A DNA stretch of 16,064 nucleotides from Candidatus Eiseniibacteriota bacterium (GCA_023132135.1 JAGLYR010000087.1:1-16064), one strand, 5' to 3'; numbered from the stretch's first letter, positions 6,357-15,771 are shown. The notes: a model not told the origin generated them from the letters alone. A program made the numbers and translations.

Positions 6357-8157
6357 CGTGTTCCTGCATCCCTGCCCTGTGGTCCTGTCGCTGCGGGAAC
6401 AGATCCAGGCTCTCTTCCCAACACCGCTGGGCACTCCGTCTCATTTCAGGATCGTCAGGCAGGTCCAGGGGCCGGCCTCTCGCGTCGATGATGATCCCGA
6501 CGCGCCCGCCCCGCACCTCCAGGGTCATCGCCCGCCCCGCACCCGCACCCACGTCAAACCCGCTCGCCGGCTCCACCATCATCCTGCAGGTCTCCCCGGG
6601 ACCCAAGGGAAGAACCGCCATGTCTCCGAAGTTCACCTCGACGCGCGCCAGACCATCCAGGGAAACGCGCAGGCACGTTCTACCGAAGCGCCCTTTTCCC
6701 ACGGGAGCCACACACGCGCCCAGCAGAACCATGCAGTCGCGCCGGAACACATCCAGGGCAATCTCCGGTTCCAGCTCCGCCAGGATTCCCAGATGCGGCA
6801 TCATGAAAACACTGTCCACAGCCAGCTCCGTGATTCCCTTGGGCTGAAGTGCATCAATCATCATGGCGGCGGCCTGGCTCCGCCTCGGCGCATGGGAAAG
6901 AACTCCCCCGCTACCCATAATCAGATCCACCGACGCCATGTCCAGGAGTCCCTCGCCCGAGGCCCGCTGCTCGAAGACATCGGAGATGGTCCGTTCGAGG
7001 CGCGCTCCTTTGAGTCCCGAGGCCAGCCGCACGTGTTCCCCCAGAGCTCCGCTGAGCGCTTCCCTGGCCACAGCCTGCTCCAGGCGCAAGTCCTCCAGTG
7101 TCTGGGGTATGGTGGTAGGCCGGATCATCTTGTTCCGGATTCCGTCCCTCATCCGGCCCTCCTCCATCTCGATGGAGAGCCACCGACGGATATTCCCGGC
7201 CCCGACTGTGGCCATCACATTCGCCATCGAGTAGCTCATCCCGAGGTTGGCCGAAACCGTCCTGTTGTAGACCCCGTCGACCACCGAGAACACGTCTGTA
7301 GTGGCCCCACCAATATCCACGCCGACGATGTTGGACCGCGTGACCTCGGCCAGCGTTCGCATGAGAGATCCAACAGCCGCCGGGGTGGGCATCACCGGAG
7401 CGCCGGCCCACTCGACCAGCGTTGGATAGCCGGGTGCATGGGCCATCACATGCTCTTCGAACAGGGATTGGATCGCTTCCCGGGCCGGTCCCAGGTTCTC
7501 TTCCTCCATTGTGGGCCGGATGTTGGCCACGGTGGAAAAGCGGGTTCGCCCACCCAAGCGCTCACGCACAAGATCCCGGGCATCCCGGTTACCAGCGTAG
7601 ATCAGAGGCAGACGGGTACTCTGTCCGAGGCGCTCCTGTGGATCTGCGGCCGCCAGCGTCTCAGCCAACTCAACCACGTGCGCAACAGTTCCCCCATCAA
7701 TCCCGCCCGAGAGAAGAATCATATCCGGTCGCAGATCCCGGAGTCTCCCAATGCGCTCGTGGACCGAACGGCCATCGTTGAGTGCCAGAGCATCCATGAC
7801 AATGGCCCCCGCACCCAGTGCGGCCCGCTCGGCGGATTCCGCCGTCATCGTCTGAACAACCCCCGCCACCACCATCTGGAGCCCACCCCCGGCACTGGAT
7901 GTCGAGAGGAAAAGATCCACCCCCACATCTCCCCGCCGCGGTGTCACGATCCTGCCATCTTCAACCAGAGTCCAGCCGACTATGGATTCCAGATCAGCAA
8001 TCGCTCCCAGCACACCCCGCGTGACGTCCTCGTGGGGCGCTTCCACAGTAGTCGGCGCCTCCCCCCGCGCCTGGAGCCGGCCGCCATCATCGTCGCTCAC
8101 GATGAGAATGGCCTTCGTGGTAGTCGACCCGCAGTCGGTAATCAGAATCCGTTTCAT
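6349..8157 (-). CDS. GlmL/MutL-family ATPase (B12 mutase accessory protein)
   Basis: Members of the MutL family (unrelated to the mismatch-repair MutL) accompany adenosylcobalamin-dependent glutamate mutase and are thought to maintain or reactivate such enzymes using ATP. The 602-residue product has the ASKHA (actin/Hsp70) ATPase motifs: phosphate-1 TDCGSTTTKA (residues 7-16), phosphate-2 VDIGGATTDV near 280, and the adenosine-type MGSGGVLSH near 415. The N-terminal MKRILITDCG fits the family start, so I prefer the ATG at 8157; another ATG six codons upstream (8175) cannot be excluded, and neither has a clear ribosome-binding site. It begins 37 bp after the 84-residue gene, and its stop overlaps the next start by 8 bp. 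No glutamate mutase (GlmS/GlmE), ornithine or lysine aminomutase lies in the window, so the client enzyme is unknown. Family assignment is firm; glmL as a functional name is not. Confidence 0.88.
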   Translation of the reverse strand: MKRILITDCGSTTTKAILIVSDDDGGRLQARGEAPTTVEAPHEDVTRGVLGAIADLESIVGWTLVEDGRIVTPRRGDVGVDLFLSTSSAGGGLQMVVAGVVQTMTAESAERAALGAGAIVMDALALNDGRSVHERIGRLRDLRPDMILLSGGIDGGTVAHVVELAETLAAADPQERLGQSTRLPLIYAGNRDARDLVRERLGGRTRFSTVANIRPTMEEENLGPAREAIQSLFEEHVMAHAPGYPTLVEWAGAPVMPTPAAVGSLMRTLAEVTRSNIVGVDIGGATTDVFSVVDGVYNRTVSANLGMSYSMANVMATVGAGNIRRWLSIEMEEGRMRDGIRNKMIRPTTIPQTLEDLRLEQAVAREALSGALGEHVRLASGLKGARLERTISDVFEQRASGEGLLDMASVDLIMGSGGVLSHAPRRSQAAAMMIDALQPKGITELAVDSVFMMPHLGILAELEPEIALDVFRRDCMVLLGACVAPVGKGRFGRTCLRVSLDGLARVEVNFGDMAVLPLGPGETCRMMVEPASGFDVGAGAGRAMTLEVRGGRVGIIIDARGRPLDLPDDPEMRRSAQRCWEESLDLFPQRQDHRAGMQEHDG

Positions 8158-8194
8158 CCGAAACCCGAGCCCCATGGTTAGTGAGAAACGCAGG

Positions 8195-8449
8195 CTAGTC
8201 TTGCTTTCTCTCCATTTCTTCGATCCGCTGTATCAACTTCTCCCAGTTCTCCCGCGAGGCCATTCGCTCGACAAACCGATCGTAGCGCTCCGGATCCACC
8301 AGAAGATGCGCAACCGGGCCCCAGAAAAGGAACATCTGGGACCCGACGAACGCAAGGGGCTTGCAGATCTCCAGCAGGAACACCGCCGGGACGGACAATC
8401 CCCACCGGACCACTCTCCTGGCCAGAAGGTTGTCTAGGTCTTCTTCCAT
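8195..8449 (-). CDS. Small membrane-associated protein, unknown function
   Basis: I do not recognise a named family. The 84-residue product has a short charged N-terminus ([14 protein letters not shown]), then one long hydrophobic stretch (residues 16-51) including [20 protein letters not shown]. That stretch could be one membrane helix or a hairpin broken at the central KP. A charged amphipathic C-terminal helix (52-84, with [14 protein letters not shown]) could be a coiled coil or interaction helix. It is likely real because it overlaps the gcvPB end by 16 bp, sits 37 bp before mutL, and has the composition of a tail-anchored or single-pass protein. The ATG at 8449 is the only sensible start; its ribosome-binding site is weak. 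It may recruit an operon product to the membrane, but this is speculation. Confidence 0.75.
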   Translation of the reverse strand: MEEDLDNLLARRVVRWGLSVPAVFLLEICKPLAFVGSQMFLFWGPVAHLLVDPERYDRFVERMASRENWEKLIQRIEEMERKQD

Positions 8450-9882
8450 CGAAGATCCAGCTGGCGCGCTGCCTTCGCTTCGTCGACCCTGCGGATGGGT
8501 GTGCGAGTCGGCGCAGCCTTCACGGCATCGGGCTCGGTATCAACCTCTTCGGCAATCTTCTCCATCGTCTCAATGAACGCGTCCAGGGTCTCCTTCGACT
8601 CAGTCTCGGTCGGCTCGATCATGAGCGCCTCTTCCACGACCAGGGGGAAGTACATCGTCGGCGCGTGAAACCCGTAGTCGAGAAGCCGCTTGGCAATATC
8701 AAGAGCGCGCACGCCCTTGGCCTTCTGCCTGCGCGCCGAGAGAACGAATTCATGCTGACACACTCTCTGATAGGGAAGATCGTAGGTCCCTTCCAGGGCC
8801 CGCATCGCGTAGTTGGCGTTGAGAATGGCTGCGGCACTGACCTCCCGGACTCCCTCCGGCCCCATCCCCCTCAGGTAGGCGTATGCCTTGACCATCACGA
8901 GGAAGTTCCCATACCAGGTGTGTAGACGGCCGACCGACTTGGGGAAATCCTCCTCCAACCGGTATCCGTCGTCACCTTTGACAATCCGGGGGACGGGCAG
9001 GAAAGGTTCCAGATCCTCGACAACGGCGACGGGACCGGATCCCGGTCCTCCACCCCCGTGGGGTGTGGAGAAGGTCTTGTGCAGGTTGAGATGCATCGCG
9101 TCCATTCCCAGATCTCCGGGCCGGACGATGCCCATGAGCGCGTTCATGTTGGCGCCGTCCATGTAGACCTTCCCGCCGACATCGTGGACCATCTCGGCAA
9201 CACGCACGATCTGCCGCTCGAACAGCCCCAACGTGTTTGGATTGGTTACCATCAGCGCCGCGACGTCTTCATCCAGAACCTTCGCCAGACCATCCAGATC
9301 AATCTCTCCCCCGGAAGTCGACGGAACCGTTTGCGGCTCGAAGCCGGACAGAACCACGGAAGCAGGGTTTGTCCCGTGGGCCGTGTCGGGCACGAGCACC
9401 TTTGTTGGCTGCCTCCCCCGGCTCTCGTGAAATGCCCGGATCACCAGCAGCCCCAGCAGTTCACCCTGCGCTCCTGCCGCCGGTTGCATGCAGACGGCCT
9501 TCATGCCCGTTATCTCGCACAGAATCCTCTCAAGATCGTAGATCAGTCCCAGGCTGCCCTGGCACAGGGACTCCGGCACCAGAGGGTGCAGCGACGCGAA
9601 CCCCGGAAGGGATGCTGCAACTTCATTCACCTTGGGATTGTACTTCATCGTGCAGGAACCCAACGGATAGAATCCCTTGTCCACGTGATGATTCAGAGTC
9701 GAGAGGCGCACAAAGTGCCGGACCAGAGCCTGCTCGCTGACCTCGGGCAGAGCAGCCGCCTCCTTGCGTCGGCAGGACCCGGGAATCAGATTGTCCAGAG
9801 GTTCCCCCGGCACATCCAGATCCGGAACCAGCCCACCGCCACGCCCTGGTGACGAAAGATCAAAGATCGTTGGTTCAACCAT
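8434..9882 (-). CDS. gcvPB: Glycine dehydrogenase (decarboxylating) subunit 2
   Basis: This is the PLP-bearing half of the two-subunit P-protein, which decarboxylates glycine and passes aminomethyl to the lipoyl arm of GcvH. The 482-residue product carries the PLP-lysine motif [18 protein letters not shown]; Lys269 is the expected Schiff-base lysine. Other family motifs are [13 protein letters not shown] near 72-84, GAQGE near 137-141, [10 protein letters not shown] near 166-175 and MDGANMNA near 241-248. I chose the ATG at 9882, preceded by GAGGAAGG and 8 bp beyond the gcvPA stop; a TTG at 9894 would give four more residues and a 4-bp overlap. The C-terminal tail beyond the catalytic core is basic and overlaps the next gene by 16 bp. 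Length and gene order (PA then PB) match split P-proteins of many anaerobes and thermophiles. Identification is secure. Confidence 0.97.
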   Translation of the reverse strand: MVEPTIFDLSSPGRGGGLVPDLDVPGEPLDNLIPGSCRRKEAAALPEVSEQALVRHFVRLSTLNHHVDKGFYPLGSCTMKYNPKVNEVAASLPGFASLHPLVPESLCQGSLGLIYDLERILCEITGMKAVCMQPAAGAQGELLGLLVIRAFHESRGRQPTKVLVPDTAHGTNPASVVLSGFEPQTVPSTSGGEIDLDGLAKVLDEDVAALMVTNPNTLGLFERQIVRVAEMVHDVGGKVYMDGANMNALMGIVRPGDLGMDAMHLNLHKTFSTPHGGGGPGSGPVAVVEDLEPFLPVPRIVKGDDGYRLEEDFPKSVGRLHTWYGNFLVMVKAYAYLRGMGPEGVREVSAAAILNANYAMRALEGTYDLPYQRVCQHEFVLSARRQKAKGVRALDIAKRLLDYGFHAPTMYFPLVVEEALMIEPTETESKETLDAFIETMEKIAEEVDTEPDAVKAAPTRTPIRRVDEAKAARQLDLRWKKT

Positions 9883-9890
9883 ATCCTTCC

Positions 9891-11252
9891 TCAACCGGTT
9901 GAGCTCTCCAGCTGACGAGCTGCACTGTCCATGATTTCAACCCAGTGGTCGATTTCCTCGCGGGTTCGCTTCTCGGTCACCGCCACGAGCAGGCAATCCT
10001 CGAGTTCCGGGTAGCCGTCCCCAAGGGGCACGCCACCCAGGATGTCCTTCTCCCGAAGGTGCTTCAGGATCCGCCCCACGTTGCCGGAACAGCGCACAAC
10101 GAATTCCTTGAAGAACGGCTCCGGGAATCGCAAAGAGAAACCGGGGATCTCGCAGATTCTCCCGGCGGCATAGTGACTCTTCTGGACGCAGAGTTCCCCG
10201 ACCTGCCGGAACCCATCCTTGCCAAGTGCCGAGAGGTACACCGTAGCGGCCAAGGCCAGTAGAGCCTGGTTCGTGCAGATGTTGGAGGTGGCCTTCTCCC
10301 GGCGGATGTGCTGCTCCCTGGTCTGCAGCGTCATGACATAGCACGTATTCCCATCCGTGTCCTCCGTGCGGCCGACGACCCTTCCGGGCATTTGCCGGAG
10401 AAAGCGGTCCCTGCAGGCGAAGAACCCGAGCAGGGGCCCCCCGAAGGCCATCGGACTCCCAAGGCTCTGGCCCTCTCCCACGGCAATATCCGCCCCCAGT
10501 TCACCCGGAGAGGCCAGGATCGAAAGGGAAATCGGATCGCACGAGACCAGGGCGAGCATGCCGGCTTCGTGGGCGCGCTCGGCCAGGGCCTCCACAGGTT
10601 CCACGACCCCGAAGAAGTTGGGGTTCTGGACAATCATGCACGCGGCGTCCGGTGTGCCCGCGACGGCGTCCAAATCGGTCCGCCCTCCGCTGATCGGTAG
10701 CGTCACCACTTCCATCCGGCCACCGCGGGCGTATGACCGGAGGACCGCCATGTGGCTGGGGTGAATCGCTTCCGAAACGAGGACCCGTTTCCTTCGCGTG
10801 ACCCTTACTGCCGTCAGCGCTGCCTCTGCAACAGCCGAGGCTCCGTCGTACATGGAGGCATTGGCGACGTCCATCCCTGTGAGCTCGCAAATGAGGGACT
10901 GGAACTCGTAGGTACTCTGGAGGGTTCCCTGGCTCACCTCTGCCTGGTACGGGGTGTAGGCCGTTGCGAACTCCGGCCGCGCCGCCACCCACGGAACCAC
11001 CGCAGGGATGAAGTGATCGTAGACTCCCCCGCCAAGGAAAGAGAGTATTTTCCCGGGATCCACATTGTCGTTGGCCGCTGCCGTCAGAAGCTCCACGACC
11101 TCGAGCTCCGAAAGCCTGGCTGGAATACCCAGTGGCCGGGTCAGGACCTTCTCACGGGGAAGCTCTTTCCACAGATCCTCCACCCGCGAAACCCTCAATC
11201 GGTCCAGCATTTCAGCACGATCGTTTTCCGAATGTTGAACGTAGCGGCTCAT
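9891..11252 (-). CDS. gcvPA: Glycine dehydrogenase (decarboxylating) subunit 1
   Basis: This is the non-PLP-lysine half of the split P-protein, which forms a heterotetramer with GcvPB in the cytosol. The 453-residue product has the family features [20 protein letters not shown] (around 98-117, near the active-site entrance), [11 protein letters not shown] (around 135-145), an aminotransferase-like fold, MVQNPNFFG-type sequence (IVQNPNFFG), and [20 protein letters not shown] near the C-terminal third. It lacks the HKTF lysine motif, as expected for subunit 1. The ATG at 11252 overlaps the gcvH stop by 4 bp (ATGA), typical of translational coupling, and the stop lies 8 bp before the preferred gcvPB start. 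No frameshift or missing segment is visible. Identification is secure. Confidence 0.97.
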   Translation of the reverse strand: MSRYVQHSENDRAEMLDRLRVSRVEDLWKELPREKVLTRPLGIPARLSELEVVELLTAAANDNVDPGKILSFLGGGVYDHFIPAVVPWVAARPEFATAYTPYQAEVSQGTLQSTYEFQSLICELTGMDVANASMYDGASAVAEAALTAVRVTRRKRVLVSEAIHPSHMAVLRSYARGGRMEVVTLPISGGRTDLDAVAGTPDAACMIVQNPNFFGVVEPVEALAERAHEAGMLALVSCDPISLSILASPGELGADIAVGEGQSLGSPMAFGGPLLGFFACRDRFLRQMPGRVVGRTEDTDGNTCYVMTLQTREQHIRREKATSNICTNQALLALAATVYLSALGKDGFRQVGELCVQKSHYAAGRICEIPGFSLRFPEPFFKEFVVRCSGNVGRILKHLREKDILGGVPLGDGYPELEDCLLVAVTEKRTREEIDHWVEIMDSAARQLESSTG

Positions 11253-11638
11253 GGCGATTCCGTCTCAACAAGTTTCTCGTAGTCTTCCGCCGACATCAGT
11301 TTTTCCAGTTCCTCCGGCTTGCCTGTCTCAACGACGATCATCCAGCCTTCGCCGTACGGCGAGCTGTTGACCAGCTCCGGGCTGTCGGTGATCGCAGAGT
11401 TGATCTCCTTGACCACGCCGGATACAGGTGCGAACAGATCGCTCACCGCCTTGACCGCCTCTATGGACCCGAAGGGCTCCGCCGCAGTCACCTCGGCGCC
11501 CACCTCAGGCAGTTCCACATACACGATGTCTCCCAGCTGACCCTGGGCGTAGTCCGTGATTCCAATCCTGGCCATCCGCCCGTCTACCGCTACCCACTCG
11601 TGCTCCTTGGTGTACTCGAGCTCCTTCGGTACGTTCAT
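11249..11638 (-). CDS. gcvH: Glycine cleavage system H protein
   Basis: This is the lipoyl carrier of the glycine cleavage system, shuttling aminomethyl between P and T proteins and electrons to lipoamide dehydrogenase. The 129-residue product has the start KEHEWVAVDG (11-20), GITDYAQGQLGDIVYVELP (26-44) and the lipoylation motif GSIEAVKAVSD, with Lys63 as the attachment site; a C-terminal GEGWMIVV strand follows near 100. Length is normal for the family (about 125-130). The ATG at 11638 has GGAGGG 4-5 nt upstream. The gene follows gcvT after 100 bp, a gap occupied by a dispersed repeat, and overlaps gcvPA by 4 bp. Lipoylation enzymes (LipA/LipB or LplA) and the L-protein are not in this window. 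Identification is secure. Confidence 0.98.
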   Translation of the reverse strand: MNVPKELEYTKEHEWVAVDGRMARIGITDYAQGQLGDIVYVELPEVGAEVTAAEPFGSIEAVKAVSDLFAPVSGVVKEINSAITDSPELVNSSPYGEGWMIVVETGKPEELEKLMSAEDYEKLVETESP

Positions 11639-11673
11639 GTTCCCTCCAGAAAATGCCTGTCCCTGAAACCCTT

Positions 11674-11720
11674 CCCTCTTCGTGTCCTTCGTGCCCTTTG
11701 TGGTTCAGGCTTTTGCGCGC
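11674..11720 (-). repeat. Dispersed 47-bp repeat, copy 1 (gcvT-gcvH gap)
   Basis: On the minus strand this reads as CAC GAA GGG CAC GAA GGA-type units and matches the copy at 15828-15874 in 45 of 47 positions, both with a flanking GCGCGC and G-rich stretch. It begins 18 bp after the gcvT stop. Translated, it gives the LNHEGHEGHEE-like low-complexity peptide that I recognise as a frequent spurious translation in draft genomes of uncultured bacteria. Confidence 0.85.
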
Positions 11721-11738
11721 CCTCGCCCTCTCGCAGCT

Positions 11739-12854
11739 CTACTTCCGCGAGCCTTGCTTGTAGAAAGGTCCACGGACGATGGTCGCCCCGATTCCGGATT
11801 TTCCCTCGGCCTGAATCATAAGTTCCTGCCCCACGGAAGAGGCTCCCTTGTCCACGTATCCCATCCCGATTCCTTTTCCCGTGGACGGCCCGAAGGAACC
11901 ACTGGTCACCCGCCCCACTTCGCTGCCGTTGACGAGGAGGAGATGTCCGGGTCTGGGAATCCCCCGCCCTTCCACCTCGAATCCCACCAGCTTGCGCTTC
12001 AGCCCTTCGGCCTTCTGCTGTGCCAGCGCACCTTTGCCGATGAAGTCGTCCTTGTCAAGTTTGACAGCCCAACCAAGACTTGCCTCGAGAGGCGTCGTCG
12101 TCTTGTCGATGTCATTCCCGTAGAGGCAGTACCGGACCTCGAGCCTGAGCGTATCCCGGGCTCCCAGCCCGACCGGCTCGATGTCCAGGGGCCTTCCCGC
12201 CTCCATGAGAGCATCCCAGACAGCGGGACCGTCATCCCAATCGAGGTAGACTTCGAACCCATCCTCCCCCGTATACCCGGTTCGCGAAACCAGGCACTTG
12301 ACACCGGCCACCTCCGCACGGCACCACCTGTAGAATCCAAGATCGCGGAAGGGCCCGGTCCCTACTTCCGTAATCACATCTTCTGCTTTCGGACCCTGAA
12401 GAGCAACGAGCGTCGTATTCCTGCTATTGTTAACCAGTTCCGCATCCGGCGCCATATGCTCCCGAATCCACTCGAAATCCTTCGCCTCGTTGGCCGCGTT
12501 GACCACAAGAAGGAAACCGTCCTCCAGACGATAGACCAGCAGGTCATCTACGATCCCGCCGTCCTCGTAGCACATGGCGGAGTAGAGAACGTCGCCCACC
12601 TTCAGATTGCCGGCGTCGTTGGTTATCCACCGGTTCACCACCTTCGCCGCACCCCGTCCCCTGACTTCGAACTCTCCCATGTGGGAGACATCAAACAGCC
12701 CGACAGTCGACCTCACCCGCCGGTGCTCTTCCATGATACTCCGGTACTGAACGGGCATCCACCATCCGGCGAAGGGAACCATTCGGCCGCCCGCTTCCAC
12801 GTGTTTGTCGTAGAGAGCAGTCTTGCGGGTTTTTCCTTCCGCTGTTTCAGTCAA
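11739..12854 (-). CDS. gcvT: Aminomethyltransferase (glycine cleavage T protein)
   Basis: This enzyme releases ammonia from the aminomethyl-lipoyl group on GcvH and forms 5,10-methylene-tetrahydrofolate. The 371-residue product starts TETAEGKTRKTALYDKHVEAG and carries MVPFAGWWMPVQY, GLFDVSHMGEFEV, DGGIVDDLLVYR (with the conserved Asp of the active site) and the C-terminal barrel motif GRVTSGSFGPSTGKGIGMGYV (positions near 325-345, glycine-rich). I assign a TTG start at 12854, because it gives the family's N-terminus and has GGAAGGGG 7 nt upstream, while no in-frame ATG lies between uvrA and the conserved core. A longer in-frame reading to 13007 overlaps uvrA and translates the intergenic repeat (LNHEEHE), so it is rejected. 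No glycine riboswitch fits in the 59-bp gap after uvrA. First gene of the inferred operon; identification is secure, the start reasonably so. Confidence 0.95.
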   Translation of the reverse strand: MTETAEGKTRKTALYDKHVEAGGRMVPFAGWWMPVQYRSIMEEHRRVRSTVGLFDVSHMGEFEVRGRGAAKVVNRWITNDAGNLKVGDVLYSAMCYEDGGIVDDLLVYRLEDGFLLVVNAANEAKDFEWIREHMAPDAELVNNSRNTTLVALQGPKAEDVITEVGTGPFRDLGFYRWCRAEVAGVKCLVSRTGYTGEDGFEVYLDWDDGPAVWDALMEAGRPLDIEPVGLGARDTLRLEVRYCLYGNDIDKTTTPLEASLGWAVKLDKDDFIGKGALAQQKAEGLKRKLVGFEVEGRGIPRPGHLLLVNGSEVGRVTSGSFGPSTGKGIGMGYVDKGASSVGQELMIQAEGKSGIGATIVRGPFYKQGSRK

Positions 12855-12896
12855 ACCGTAGCCCCTTCCCGCCGCAGATCTCGCAGATGGTCCTCG

Positions 12897-12922
12897 TTCG
12901 TGCTCTTCGTGGTTCAATCTTT
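12897..12922 (-). repeat. Dispersed repeat, copy 2 (shortened, overlapping the uvrA stop)
   Basis: This 26-bp core matches the 15828-15874 copy with two mismatches. It overlaps the last codons of uvrA: the uvrA TGA (12916-12914) is the TGA inside the repeat's TTGAACCACGAAG-like core. The remainder fills the 59-bp gap before gcvT. Confidence 0.8.
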
Positions 12923-15760
12923 CTTCAATACCTCCGCCAGCACCCGTCCCGTGTGGGACTCCCCGACACGCGAAACCTCTTCGGGCGTGCCTGCGGCCAC
13001 GACCCATCCCCCGTCGTCACCCCCCTCGGGCCCAAGGTCAATAATGTAGTCCGCCGTCTTGATCACGTCAAGGTTGTGTTCAATCACGACCACCGTATTG
13101 CCCATCTCCACGAGACCATCCAGGACAGAGAGCAGCAGCCTCGTGTCTTCGAAATGAAGACCCGTCGTTGGCTCATCCAGGATGTACAGGGTTCGCCCCG
13201 TGGAACGTTTTGAAAGCTCGGCGGCGAGTTTGACCCGCTGGGCCTCTCCTCCGGAGAGGGTCGTCGCTGACTGTCCCAAGCGGAGATATCCGAGACCCAC
13301 TCTCTCGAGAGTCTCGAGCTTCGGCCGCACCGTCGGGATGTTCCTGAGAAACGCCAAGGCCTCGCTGATGGTCATCTCCAGCACATCCGCGATGTTCTTT
13401 CCCTTGAAGGCCACCTCCAGAGTCTCCCGATTGTACCGTCGGCCTTTGCATACGTCGCACCTCACATACACGTCCGGCAGGAAATGCATTTCGATGCGCA
13501 TCACGCCATCGCCACCACAGATCTCACACCGGCCGCCCTTCACATTAAAGCTGAACCGGCCCCGTTTGTACCCACGGATCCTGGCCTCGGGAAGCGTTGA
13601 GTAGAGGTCCCGAATCGCGGTAAAGGCGCCAGTGTAGGTCGCCGCGTTCGAGCGTGGTGTACGGCCGATGGGAGACTGGTTAATCTCGATCACCTTGTCG
13701 ATGTGGGAGAGCCCCTCGATGCCGCCATGCTTGCCGGGGACTTCCCTGGAGCGGTAGAACAACCTCGACAGAGCTCGATACAGGATATCGTGGACCAGCG
13801 TGCTCTTGCCGGATCCGGACACCCCCGTCACGCAGATGAAGGTCCCCATGGGAAAACCCACGTCGATGGCTTTCAGGTTGTGTTCCTCCGCTGCCTTCAC
13901 CGTCAGCTGCTTGCCGTTTCCCTTCCGCCGGGCCGAACGGATTGGAATCTGCTTCCGCCCGCTCAGGTACGCGCCCGTCAGGGACTCGGGGACAGCTTCC
14001 AGATCCGCCGGAGTTCCACTGGCCACCACGCGCCCCCCCATCCGCCCCGCCCCAGGCCCCAGATCCAGGACCCAATCGGACTCCAGAATCGTATCCCGAT
14101 CATGCTCCACCACGAGCACCGAGTTTCCCTGATCGCGAAGTCGCTTCAGCGTGCGCAGCAACCGGTGGTTGTCGCGGTGGTGAAGCCCGATACTGGGCTC
14201 ATCCAGGATGTACAGAACTCCCACCAGCGACGCGCCGATCTGCGTGGCGAGACGGATCCTCTGTGCCTCGCCGCCCGAGAGCGTGCCGGCCTGTCGATCC
14301 AGGGTCAGGTACTCCAGACCCACGTCGCTGAGGAACGCCAGCCGGTCGTTGATTTCCTTCAGGATCTGGGAGGCAATCTTCCGGTCCCGGGACGGGAGAT
14401 CCAGATCATCGAAAAACCCACGGCAGCCTTTCACTGTCCGCTGGGTCAGCTCGCTGATGTTGAGATTGCCCAACCGGACGGCGAGGCTCTCGGGGCGGAG
14501 TCTGGCGCCGCCACATCCCGGACACGGCATTTCATTCATGAAACCGTGTATCCACTGCCGCACGGCCTCGGACTGAGTCTCGCAGTACCGCCGCTGCAGC
14601 CATGGGACCATTCCCTCCCATCGCAGGGACCTCTTCCGCCGCCGCTTGACCAGTTGAGCTTGCTGTTTCTCGTCCGGCCCGTAGAGCACCAGGTTCCTAG
14701 CCTTTGCCGGGAGGTTTCGGAAGGGCCGGTCGGGATCGATACTGAAGTCCTGCTTCAGGGCTTTCAGCTTCCTGCCGGCCCAGTCACCGAGGCCCGATTT
14801 GCCCAGGGGTATCGCGCCTTCCCGCAGCGACAGCGCCGGATCCGTGACAACCAGGCTCGGGTCGATCTCGAAACAGTCCCCCAGACCCTTGCACTCGGGG
14901 CATGCCCCGTACGGACTGTTGAAAGAAAAGGCCCGGGGCGAGAGTTCTTCCACACTGATTCCGCAATCCGCACAGGCCATCGTCTGGCTGAAGATGACAT
15001 CCCGCTCACCGCCCACTTCGACGATGACAATCCCGCCGCCCACACCGATGGCCGTTTCCATCGAATCACTCAGGCGTTTCTCGATTCCGGGGCCCACCAC
15101 AAGCCGATCCACCACAACTTCGATGTCGTGCTTCCTGGTTTTCTTCAGCCCGATGGGGAAATCCAGATCGTGGGTGTCTCCATCAATCCTCACGCGGACG
15201 TATCCATCCCGGGATGCCCGCTCCAGCACGGCCCTGTGCTCCCCCTTTCGCCCGCGGACCAGGGGAGCCAGAACCCGGATGCGGGTACCCTTCGGAAGAC
15301 CCAGCACGTGCGACACCATTTGCCCCACACTCTGGCGCGAGATCGGCTTGCCGCATCGGTAGCAATGAGGGATGCCGACACGGGCGAACAACAGCCGGAG
15401 GTAATCGTATATCTCCGTGACTGTCCCAACAGTGGACCGGGGGTTTCCGCTGGCTGTGCGCTGCTCGATGGAGATGGCAGGCGAGAGCCCCTCGATGTGG
15501 TCCACATCGGGCTTTTCCATCTGACCCAGGAACTGACGAGCGTATGCAGAGAGGGATTCCACGTAGCGGCGCTGTCCCTCGGCGTACAACGTGTCGAAAG
15601 CGAGGGACGACTTGCCCGACCCGCTAAGACCCGTGATCACGACCAGCTTGTCGCGAGGGATCTCCACCGTTATGGACTTGAGGTTGTGCACCCGGGCGCC
15701 CTCGATCCGTATCACGTTTCCAGTGGCCGAGGCCGTCCCAACACCCGATTTCCGATTCAC
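12914..15760 (-). CDS. uvrA: Excinuclease ABC subunit A (UvrA)
   Basis: UvrA is the damage-sensing ABC ATPase of nucleotide excision repair; its dimer loads UvrB at lesions. The 948-residue product has two ABC ATPase modules. The first Walker A is GLSGSGKS (44-51) with signature [12 protein letters not shown] near 493; the second is GVSGSGKS near 648 with signature [12 protein letters not shown] near 836, each followed by a LDEP Walker B. The C-terminal zinc finger CEIC-X19-CDVC lies near 743-768, with further CxxC pairs near 133 and 265. Length is normal. The start shown is a GTG at 15760 lying in a 14-bp-period repeat; a second GTG at 15715 gives [15 protein letters not shown], which fits the usual UvrA N-terminus better, so the first 15 residues are doubtful. 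The 3' end overlaps a dispersed repeat. The gene precedes gcvT by 59 bp and could be co-transcribed, but it has no functional link to glycine cleavage. Confidence 0.97.
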   Translation of the reverse strand: MNRKSGVGTASATGNVIRIEGARVHNLKSITVEIPRDKLVVITGLSGSGKSSLAFDTLYAEGQRRYVESLSAYARQFLGQMEKPDVDHIEGLSPAISIEQRTASGNPRSTVGTVTEIYDYLRLLFARVGIPHCYRCGKPISRQSVGQMVSHVLGLPKGTRIRVLAPLVRGRKGEHRAVLERASRDGYVRVRIDGDTHDLDFPIGLKKTRKHDIEVVVDRLVVGPGIEKRLSDSMETAIGVGGGIVIVEVGGERDVIFSQTMACADCGISVEELSPRAFSFNSPYGACPECKGLGDCFEIDPSLVVTDPALSLREGAIPLGKSGLGDWAGRKLKALKQDFSIDPDRPFRNLPAKARNLVLYGPDEKQQAQLVKRRRKRSLRWEGMVPWLQRRYCETQSEAVRQWIHGFMNEMPCPGCGGARLRPESLAVRLGNLNISELTQRTVKGCRGFFDDLDLPSRDRKIASQILKEINDRLAFLSDVGLEYLTLDRQAGTLSGGEAQRIRLATQIGASLVGVLYILDEPSIGLHHRDNHRLLRTLKRLRDQGNSVLVVEHDRDTILESDWVLDLGPGAGRMGGRVVASGTPADLEAVPESLTGAYLSGRKQIPIRSARRKGNGKQLTVKAAEEHNLKAIDVGFPMGTFICVTGVSGSGKSTLVHDILYRALSRLFYRSREVPGKHGGIEGLSHIDKVIEINQSPIGRTPRSNAATYTGAFTAIRDLYSTLPEARIRGYKRGRFSFNVKGGRCEICGGDGVMRIEMHFLPDVYVRCDVCKGRRYNRETLEVAFKGKNIADVLEMTISEALAFLRNIPTVRPKLETLERVGLGYLRLGQSATTLSGGEAQRVKLAAELSKRSTGRTLYILDEPTTGLHFEDTRLLLSVLDGLVEMGNTVVVIEHNLDVIKTADYIIDLGPEGGDDGGWVVAAGTPEEVSRVGESHTGRVLAEVLKKD

Positions 15761-15771
15761 GATTTCCGATT
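15746..15771. repeat. Short tandem repeat at the uvrA start
   Basis: CGATTTCCGATT occurs at 15746-15757 and 15760-15771, a 14-bp period. On the minus strand it reads AATCGGAAATCG twice, and the annotated GTG start of uvrA sits between the two copies. The repeat therefore supplies either the leader or the first codons of uvrA. Confidence 0.75.

Noticed and set aside
6358-8181. 607-residue open frame on the plus strand opposite mutL
   Set aside because: It is the antisense shadow of the MutL-family gene, which has clear ATPase motifs; the plus-strand product is rich in His, Arg, Pro and Gln with no recognisable domain.
12855-12913. Glycine riboswitch upstream of gcvT
   Set aside because: The gap is only 59 bp and filled by a dispersed repeat and the ribosome-binding site, too short for a glycine aptamer.
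12855-13007. 51-residue N-terminal extension of gcvT
   Set aside because: It overlaps uvrA and encodes the repeat peptide LNHEEHE; the TTG at 12854 with a good ribosome-binding site gives the normal T-protein length.
11682-13049. 455-residue open frame on the plus strand opposite gcvT
   Set aside because: It covers gcvT, the repeats and the uvrA end in antisense; its product is low-complexity and starts in a dispersed repeat.
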